From: Plantactinospora sp. KBS50
GTDB lineage: Bacteria; Actinomycetota; Actinomycetes; Mycobacteriales; Micromonosporaceae
Assembly: GCF_002285795.1 (NCBI RefSeq)
Contig: NZ_CP022961.1
Coordinates: forward strand, 6,204,001-6,268,000
Length of the DNA: 64,000 nucleotides
Direction of reading: 5' to 3'
Each line of letters opens with the position of its first letter. Within the stretch, counting starts at the first letter, position 1. Made by a program: the position numbers and the translations under genes. This document shows, in pieces, positions 58,540 to 64,000 of the stretch. Below the pieces are notes generated by a model. That model saw only the letters and a program-made list of their open reading frames with translations, did not search any database and was not told where the DNA came from.

Positions 58540-59718
58540 TCAGGTGCAGTTGCCGGTGCCGGTCGCGCGGGTGCTGTCGGCGCCGGCCGACGCCACCGGC
58601 GCGGCCTCGGCCGCGGTGACGGCGAAGCCGGTGTTGCGGTCGTCGGCCGCCGCCGCGAAGATCACCCCGAGTACCTCGCCGTTCGCCGCCACCAGCGGTC
58701 CGCCGGAGTTGCCGCTGCGGACCAACGCCCGGATCGTGTAAATCTCCCGGGTCACGTCGCCGGTGGAGTAGATGTCCGGGCCGGTGATCCGGCTGACGTC
58801 GCGGACCCGCGCCGGGCGGGCATCGTACGGCCCGTCCAGCGGATAGCCGAGGACGATGGCGTCGGCCCCCGTGCCGGCCTGCTTGGCGGCGAACCGCAGG
58901 GCCGGCGCGCCGAGCCCCGGAACGTAGACCACCGCGAGGTCCCGCTGCGGGTCGTAGACGACCACCCGGCCGCTGCGCCGTTCCCCGTCCACCTCCACCG
59001 AGATGCTGCGGGTGCCGGCCACCACGTGCGCGTTGGTCATCACCCGGTTGGTGGCGTAGACGAAGCCGGAGCCCTCGATCCGTCGGGAGCAGCTCGGCGC
59101 CGTACCGAGCACCTTGACCACCGACCGCTCGCTGCTGGCCACCACGCGGGACCCGGCGAGGCTCGGGTCCGGCGGCGAGACCTCCCGGGCGCGGGTCGGG
59201 GTGAGCCCGCCGAACACGTCCGGGAAGCCGTTCGTGTCCACCGTGTCACGCAGCGCGGTGGACAGCGCCTGGGCCTGCTCGGGCAGCACCCGGTCCACCA
59301 CGCCGAGCAGCGCGCTGTTGCGGACCGCGCTGGCCAGCCCGGGGAGCGATGAGGACCCCAGCGGTACGGCCACCAGCCAGGCCACCAGCAGGACCGCGAA
59401 GATCGACACGAAGGCGCCGCCGACGTCGTCGACCCGGCGGGCCACCCGGCTGGTGATGGCGTGCCGCAGGTGCGAGCCCACCCAGCCCGCCCCGGCCTGC
59501 CCGATCACCGCGAGGCCGAAGATGGTCACCAGCGCGACGATCACCCGTACCGATGGACTGACGAACTGCTGGGCCAGCAGCGGCCCCAGTTGCAGCCCGA
59601 CCAGCGCCCCCAGGAAGAACCCGCTGAACGAGAGCACGCCGATGACGAATCCCTGCCGGTAGCCGCTGATCGCGAAGGCCAGCATGAGCACGAGCAGAAC
59701 CAGGTCGACCGCGGACAC
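58540..59718 (-). CDS. marP: MarP-type membrane serine protease
   Basis: 392 residues. Four membrane helices of the CvpA type (about 1-110) are followed by a periplasmic chymotrypsin-like domain with His231 (TNAHVVAG), Asp260 (RDLAVVYV) and Ser338 (RSGNSGGPLV). In mycobacteria MarP is needed for acid and oxidative stress resistance. GTG 59718 is the start that gives a proper first helix. The gene cluster nth-thioredoxin-Nudix-marP is the same as in M. tuberculosis. Confidence 0.93.
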   Translation of the reverse strand: MSAVDLVLLVLMLAFAISGYRQGFVIGVLSFSGFFLGALVGLQLGPLLAQQFVSPSVRVIVALVTIFGLAVIGQAGAGWVGSHLRHAITSRVARRVDDVGGAFVSIFAVLLVAWLVAVPLGSSSLPGLASAVRNSALLGVVDRVLPEQAQALSTALRDTVDTNGFPDVFGGLTPTRAREVSPPDPSLAGSRVVASSERSVVKVLGTAPSCSRRIEGSGFVYATNRVMTNAHVVAGTRSISVEVDGERRSGRVVVYDPQRDLAVVYVPGLGAPALRFAAKQAGTGADAIVLGYPLDGPYDARPARVRDVSRITGPDIYSTGDVTREIYTIRALVRSGNSGGPLVAANGEVLGVIFAAAADDRNTGFAVTAAEAAPVASAGADSTRATGTGNCT

Positions 59719-59795
59719 CCGTCCAATGTACGGGTGCCGGCCAGCCGCGGCGCGGGCCCTCGCCCGCCTCGTCGGATCCGCCACCGGCTCGCCGG

Positions 59796-60509
59796 TCAGG
59801 ACGGCGGGCCGGCCACCTCGTCGCGGGCGTCGGGACCGGTGGCCGGCGCGGGCGGCGGCGGCAGGTCGCTCACCCGGTCCTGCGGCCACGGCCGGGACCA
59901 GCCGCCCATCTCCAGCAGGGCGTCCAGGACGCCGGCGGTGAACCCCCAGACCAGCATGCCGCGCACCTGGAAGGCCGGGCCGATCCAGCCGCTCGGGTGC
60001 CGCAGGCGCAGCCGGTTGTCCGGGTCCACCAGTTCCGCCACGGGCAGCCGGGCCACGTGCGCCACCTCGGCCGGCTCCCGCGGATGCACCGGGTGCGGCC
60101 GGTGCCACCAGCCCAGCACCGGCGTCACCACGAAGTCGCTGACCGGAATCCAGAGCCGGGGCAGTTGCGCCAGCACGGTCACCGTGCCGGGATCCAGCCC
60201 CACCTCCTCGTCGGCCTCCCGCAGCGCGGTGGCCGCCGGGTCGGTGTCGCCGGGGTCGGCAGCCCCGCCGGGGAACGCCGGCTGACCGGCGTGGTTGCGC
60301 AGGGTCGCGGCCCGCTGCATCAACAGGACGTCGGGACCCTGCCCGGGTTGCTCGCCGAAGAGCACCAGCACCGCGCTCTCCCGGCCGCCGGTCGACGGCG
60401 TACGCAGCCGGGTGAAGTCCTCGGTGCGGGCCGCGCGCACCCGGCCGACAAGCGTCCGCGCCCAGTCCGGTGGCTCCGGCGCGGGTGTCGGGTCGGCGGT
60501 GTCGCTCAT
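59796..60509 (-). CDS. Nudix hydrolase, CoA pyrophosphatase type
   Basis: 237 residues. The sequence QPAFPGGAADPGDTDPAA then ALREADEEVGL combines the Nudix box with the upstream motif typical of CoA diphosphatases, which cut CoA to phosphopantetheine and 3',5'-ADP. The C-terminal tail is Pro-rich. The ATG at 60509 is used. Confidence 0.88.
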   Translation of the reverse strand: MSDTADPTPAPEPPDWARTLVGRVRAARTEDFTRLRTPSTGGRESAVLVLFGEQPGQGPDVLLMQRAATLRNHAGQPAFPGGAADPGDTDPAATALREADEEVGLDPGTVTVLAQLPRLWIPVSDFVVTPVLGWWHRPHPVHPREPAEVAHVARLPVAELVDPDNRLRLRHPSGWIGPAFQVRGMLVWGFTAGVLDALLEMGGWSRPWPQDRVSDLPPPPAPATGPDARDEVAGPPS

Positions 60510-60519
60510 CGCAGCGTCC

Positions 60520-61299
60520 TCACGCCGGCACCTGCACCCCGAGGTACCGCTGGACCAGATCGGCGAGCGCGGCCTCGTCGAGCGCCCCGGCAATGTGGAC
60601 ATGCCGGATCCGGCCCGCGCCGTCCACCAGGATCGTGCTGGGCAGCCCCGGGCTGCGGACCTGGATCCGCAGCGTCTCGGCCACGTCCACGAGCATGGGG
60701 AAGCTCACCCCGAGATCGCTACCGAGCGCCGCGGCGGCGTCCCGGTCGTCCCGGGTGTCCACCCCGATCACGTGCACCGCCGGTCCCGCCCGGGTGGCCA
60801 GCCACTGGAACGCCGGCAGCTCCTGACGGCACGGTTGGCACCAGGCCGCCCACAGGTTCACCACGGCCGGGCCGCGGATGTCGCCGAGCCGCACCCGCGG
60901 GCCGCCGGCGAAGCACGGCAGCGTCAGGTCCGGCAGCGCCAGACCGACCGGAAACGCCGGCGCGGACCCGGCGTCCTGGGTCGCGGCCGGCGGCGGAATG
61001 GTCGGCGACGCAGCGGCCGTCGGCGACGCAGGGACCGATGGCGACGCAGGGACCGATGGCGACGCAGGGACCGGTGGCGACGCAGCGGCCGATGGTGGCG
61101 CAGCGGGCGGCGGCGAGGTCAGCGCCGCGCAGTCGGCGAACGGCGACGGCTCGGCCACGGCGTCCGGGCGGGTCGCCCCGGCCGAGCACCCGGGCACGGC
61201 CACCAGCACGGCCAGCAGCACCAGGACCGCGTAGCGGCCTCGTGCCGGCGCCGTTCGCGACCGGAGGGCTGGCGGAACCGGCCGGCTCCGCGCGCTCAT
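60520..61299 (-). CDS. TlpA/ResA-like thioredoxin lipoprotein
   Basis: 259 residues. The signal peptide ends in VPGC (probable lipidated Cys), a Ser/Pro/Val-rich linker spans about 45-110, and a thioredoxin fold follows with active site WCQPC ([17 protein letters not shown]). Such proteins reduce or exchange disulfides outside the membrane, for example for cytochrome c. The start overlaps the nth stop (ATGA). The linker is encoded by an 18-bp DNA repeat. Confidence 0.9.
   Translation of the reverse strand: MSARSRPVPPALRSRTAPARGRYAVLVLLAVLVAVPGCSAGATRPDAVAEPSPFADCAALTSPPPAAPPSAAASPPVPASPSVPASPSVPASPTAAASPTIPPPAATQDAGSAPAFPVGLALPDLTLPCFAGGPRVRLGDIRGPAVVNLWAAWCQPCRQELPAFQWLATRAGPAVHVIGVDTRDDRDAAAALGSDLGVSFPMLVDVAETLRIQVRSPGLPSTILVDGAGRIRHVHIAGALDEAALADLVQRYLGVQVPA
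61022..61075. repeat. 18-bp coding tandem repeat, 3 copies
   Basis: GGCGACGCAGGGACCGAT repeats at 61022, 61040 and 61058 (the last with one change) inside the thioredoxin gene and encodes the repeated Pro/Ser/Val linker SVPASP. Confidence 0.9.
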
Positions 61300-62177
61300 G
61301 GCACGTCGGCGGCGGTGGCGCCGGCGGGCACCAGCGCCGGGTCGAGGCCCGCCTGGCTGGCCAGCTCGGGGGCGCGCGGGCCCTTCAACAGCCTGGCCGC
61401 CGCGGTGGCATCGGTCGGCCCGATCCCGTACGACGGGCAGAGCTTGGCCAGCGTGCAGGCGCCGCAGGCGGGCTTGCGCGCGTGGCAGACCCGGCGCCCG
61501 TGGAAGATCACCTGGTGGGACAGCAGCGTCCAGTCGCGCTTCGGGAACAGCGCGCCGACGGCGTGCTCGATCTTGACCGGATCGGTCTCCGCGGTCCACG
61601 CCCACCGCCGGACCAGCCGCTGGAAGTGGGTGTCGACGGTGATGCCCGGTACGTCGAAGGCGTTGCCGAGGATCACGTTCGCGGTCTTGCGGCCGATCCC
61701 CGGCAGCGTCACCAGATCCGCGAGCCGCCGCGGGACCCGGCCGTCGAAGCGCTCGACCAGCGCCTGACCCAGCTTGATCAGCGAATCGGTCTTGTTCCGG
61801 AAGAAGCCGGTCGGCTTGATCAGGCCCTCCAGCTCGGCCCGGTCGGCGCCGGCGTAGTCGGCCGCCGTCGGATAGCGGGCGAACAGCTTCGGGGTGACCT
61901 CGTTGACCTTCTTGTCCGTGCACTGCGCGGACAGGATGGTGGCCACGGCCAGTTGGAGCGGGCCCTCGTGGTCGAGCTCGCAGTGCGCGTCCGGATGGGT
62001 CGCCGCGAGCACCCGGGCCATCCGGCGTGCCCGGCGGGTGCGGGCGAGGTCGGTCTCGCCCGGCAGCACCGGCCCGGCCGGCTCGGTGCCGGCCCGCTCG
62101 TCCTGCCCACGTCGCGCCGCCCGCCGTTGCCCGTGCTGATCGTCCACGCCGGTCAGCCTACGTCGCGGGCCGGACAT
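61296..62177 (-). CDS. nth: Endonuclease III
   Basis: Bifunctional glycosylase/AP lyase for oxidised pyrimidines. The 293 residues have [14 protein letters not shown], the helix-hairpin-helix [14 protein letters not shown] with the catalytic Lys, the catalytic Asp in VDTHFQRL, and a 4Fe-4S motif [17 protein letters not shown] (C-X6-C-X2-C-X5-C). ATG 62177 or GTG 62147 may be the start; the Arg-rich N-terminal 45 residues are variable. Confidence 0.94.
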   Translation of the reverse strand: MSGPRRRLTGVDDQHGQRRAARRGQDERAGTEPAGPVLPGETDLARTRRARRMARVLAATHPDAHCELDHEGPLQLAVATILSAQCTDKKVNEVTPKLFARYPTAADYAGADRAELEGLIKPTGFFRNKTDSLIKLGQALVERFDGRVPRRLADLVTLPGIGRKTANVILGNAFDVPGITVDTHFQRLVRRWAWTAETDPVKIEHAVGALFPKRDWTLLSHQVIFHGRRVCHARKPACGACTLAKLCPSYGIGPTDATAAARLLKGPRAPELASQAGLDPALVPAGATAADVP

Positions 62178-62186
62178 CCCCGCGGG

Positions 62187-63350
62187 TCAGCCCGTGGTGG
62201 CGGGCGTGATCCGGCCGCCGGTGTCCAGCCGCGCGCCGGTGGACGGGAAGTCGGCCTGGGTGACCTGCCGGATCAGGGCCAGCCCCTGACCGCCGTCGTC
62301 CGGCACCGGACGCCCGGCGGTGTTGAGCTTGGTGGAGGTGAACGACCCGCCGTCCCACGTACCGTCGGGCTTGAGGGAGACCTTGAGGATCCCCGCCTGG
62401 CCGAGCCGGCCGGACCTGGACAGCGTGCCGCTGCCCCCGGCGAAGTTGCCCAGGCTGTAGGCGATCAGCCTGCCCTGGTAGAACTCCATGGCCCGCAGCA
62501 CGTGCGGGCCGTGCCCCACCACGAGGTCGGCACCGGCGTCGATCACGGCGTGCGCGAAGGCGATCGGATCACCCCGGTTCTCCCCCAGGAACATCTCGGT
62601 GCCCGGCTTGACGTGGATCTTGTCGGATCCCTCGGCGCCCATGTGCACCTGCACCACCACCAGATCCGCCGCCTCGTCGGCCTTGCGGACCAGATCGGCG
62701 GCGGCGGTCAGGTTCAGCGAGCTGTTGTTCCACGCGTACGGCGAGAAGCCGAGCACGGCGATCTTGACCTGGCCGACGGTGAGCACGGTGATCTCGCCGG
62801 GCGCCCCGGTGTGCTTGAGCCCCTGCTCGGTCAGCGCCGCGCTGGTGTTGCGGTATCCGGCCGCGCCGTAGTCGTTGCCGTGGTTGTTGGCCTGGTTCAG
62901 CACCGTGAAGCCGGCATCCGCCAGGTGCTTGGCGTACCCGGGCGGGACGCGGAACTGGTGGCAGCCGCTGGAGTTGGCGCCGCACTTGGCCGTGCCCGTG
63001 TCGTCGGTCAGCGGCTCCTCGAGGTTGCCCATCACCACGTCGGCGGCCAGGGCCTTGCGTACCGGGGTGAAGAAGTCCTTGCCGCCGTCGGCCGGCAACC
63101 GGCCGGGGGCGCTGCCCATCACGATGTCGCCGGTGGCCGAGAGCGAGACGGTGCGGGGCGCCGCGCTGGCCGTGCGGCCGGGTGACGGGGAGCCGGCGAC
63201 GGCCTGCCCCGGCTCCCACCGCGCGGCGGGGTCCTCGCCGCCGCACGCGGCGACCGCGAGCAGCAGCCCGGGCAGGGCGGCAAGTGCCGCCAGCCGGCGC
63301 CGGCGGGGCCGGGCGCGGCGCGCTGCGGTGCACTGCGGGTACGCGGACAT
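62187..63350 (-). CDS. CapA family lipoprotein
   Basis: 387 residues. A basic N-region and hydrophobic stretch end in a lipobox (LLAVAAC). The mature part is a CapA/PgsA metallophosphatase-like domain with SATGDIVMGS, DVVMGNLEEPLTD, NQANNHGNDYG, QVHMGAEGSD and DLVVGHGPHVLRAMEFY. CapA proteins take part in poly-gamma-glutamate export in some bacteria; no capB or capC is nearby, so the role is open. Confidence 0.88.
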   Translation of the reverse strand: MSAYPQCTAARRARPRRRRLAALAALPGLLLAVAACGGEDPAARWEPGQAVAGSPSPGRTASAAPRTVSLSATGDIVMGSAPGRLPADGGKDFFTPVRKALAADVVMGNLEEPLTDDTGTAKCGANSSGCHQFRVPPGYAKHLADAGFTVLNQANNHGNDYGAAGYRNTSAALTEQGLKHTGAPGEITVLTVGQVKIAVLGFSPYAWNNSSLNLTAAADLVRKADEAADLVVVQVHMGAEGSDKIHVKPGTEMFLGENRGDPIAFAHAVIDAGADLVVGHGPHVLRAMEFYQGRLIAYSLGNFAGGSGTLSRSGRLGQAGILKVSLKPDGTWDGGSFTSTKLNTAGRPVPDDGGQGLALIRQVTQADFPSTGARLDTGGRITPATTG

Positions 63351-63437
63351 CGGCGCAGACCCTACCCGGGGCATCGCCGTACCCGCAGTCCGGCCGCCGG
63401 GCGACCGGCCGGCGGCCGGACCGCCGTCGCCCCGGTG

Positions 63438-63495
63438 CCGGTCGCCGCCGTCGGTCGGGCCGGTCGCCGCCGTCGGTCGGGCCGGTCGCCGCCGC
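63438..63495. repeat. 22-bp tandem repeat, 2.6 copies
   Basis: CCGGTCGCCGCCGTCGGTCGGG occurs exactly at 63438 and 63460, with a partial third copy at 63482, in the gap between the capA-like gene and the stop of cbiZ. Confidence 0.85.
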
Positions 63496-64000
63496 TCAGT
63501 CCGCCCGGCCGTCCCGGTCGCCGGTCGCCGGCCGGTCCGACCAGGGCAGGGTGGACGCCGCGCCACCCGCGCGGACGGCCCGGTGCACGGCCCGGGCCAG
63601 CGGTGCGCCGTACCGGGAGCGGGGACCCCCGTACGCCTCGACCGGCCCGTCCGGCGCGCAGAGCACGGTGACCGCGTCGGTGGCGGTGCCGGTGGCCGGC
63701 AGGCCCAGCTCCCACAGCGCCTGCGCCTTGGCCTCGGTGGCGGTGGCCACGGCGTTCACCAGCGCGGCGGCGGACAGCCGGGCGGGCACCAGCGCGACGA
63801 TATTGACGGTGCCGACCCGCGGCGCCACCGGTGCGGGCCTGCCGGGGGCGGACGCGTCGCCGGAGCCGGCCCGCCGCACCGACGGCGACGACGACGGCGA
63901 CGACGGCGACGGCGACGACGGCGACGGCGACGACGGCGACGGCGACGACGGCGACGGCGACGGGCCAGCCGGCCGCGGTTGGCCCTTCGGCGTGCCGTCG
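63496..64000 (-). CDS. cbiZ: Adenosylcobinamide amidohydrolase CbiZ, C-terminal part
   Basis: Partial gene; the start lies beyond base 64000. The C-terminal part matches CbiZ, which removes the side chain of adenosylcobinamide during cobamide salvage: VNIVALVPARLSAAALVNAV, ATEAKAQALWELG and ATDAVTVLCAPDG. Upstream the frame stays open through a Ser/Pro repeat (63880-63963) and on to the window edge, so the GTG at 63879 is probably not the start. The repeat sits in the middle of the enzyme, where relatives have a short loop. Confidence 0.8.
   Translation of the reverse strand, partial: DGTPKGQPRPAGPSPSPSSPSPSSPSPSSPSPSSPSSSPSVRRAGSGDASAPGRPAPVAPRVGTVNIVALVPARLSAAALVNAVATATEAKAQALWELGLPATGTATDAVTVLCAPDGPVEAYGGPRSRYGAPLARAVHRAVRAGGAASTLPWSDRPATGDRDGRAD
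63883..63960. repeat. 15-bp coding repeat encoding (SPSPS)n
   Basis: On the plus strand units of CGACGGCGACGGCGA repeat about five times with shorter fragments at the edges; on the minus strand they encode alternating Ser and Pro inside cbiZ. Confidence 0.85.

Noticed and set aside
59997-63185. 1062-residue plus-strand frame opposite the Nudix, thioredoxin, nth and capA-like genes
   Set aside because: It crosses several well-supported minus-strand genes and has shadow-type composition.

Overview
The window is very GC-rich (mostly above 70% by eye) DNA with many GTG and some TTG starts, ATGA/GTGA gene overlaps, and actinobacterial markers: Lsr2, DUF3180, a MarP protease, a mycosin and type VII secretion parts. 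Much of the gene order (radA-disA, mutY, clpC-lsr2-lysS, coaX, panD-panC, folK-folB-folP, folE-ftsH, hpt, tilS, DUF2342 protease, ppa, and the nth-thioredoxin-Nudix-marP set) matches the order known from Mycobacterium tuberculosis, with extra blocks inserted. I infer a Micromonosporaceae-type actinomycete; the family-level call is inference.

Layout. 1-5200: end of radA, then disA, a membrane-anchored protein, peptide deformylase with an ACT-domain protein, and mutY. 5375-10396: clpC, lsr2 and lysS, with a DnaA-box cluster between clpC and lsr2. 10489-19317: a methyltransferase, the NAD genes nadB-nadC with coaX, a Septum_form-type lipoprotein, the pantothenate genes (DUF2520 protein, panC, panD) and a MidA-like methyltransferase. 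19460-25631: a stand-alone NuoD paralogue, an osmoprotectant-type ABC importer with a circularly permuted binding protein, and two small unknowns. 25656-29511: an RbsC-like membrane protein, DUF3180, folK, folB and folP. 29835-42975 (mostly + strand): a type IV secretion-like gene set (VirB2-, VirB3-, VirB4-, VirB6-, VirB8- and VirB1-like) followed by an FtsK/SpoIIIE-like protein whose ATP-binding motifs are degenerate. This block separates folP from folE. 43011-50693: folE, ftsH, hpt, gamma-glutamyltransferase, tilS and a DUF2342 metalloprotease. 50961-58523: ppa and a small type VII secretion set (eccD, eccC, mycP). 58540-64000: marP, a CoA-type Nudix hydrolase, a TlpA-like thioredoxin, nth, a CapA-like lipoprotein and a partial cbiZ.

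Four genes (coaX, nadC, the midA-like gene and folP) are each broken by one missing base in a G or C run. All are repaired by adding one base, so sequence or assembly error is more likely than gene decay. folE has no ATG, GTG or TTG start for its full length.

The most unusual features are the relaxase-free type IV-like locus inside the folate/ftsH block, the permuted binding protein, and the pairing of a MidA/NDUFAF7-like methyltransferase with a NuoD that carries the arginine methylated in mitochondria.
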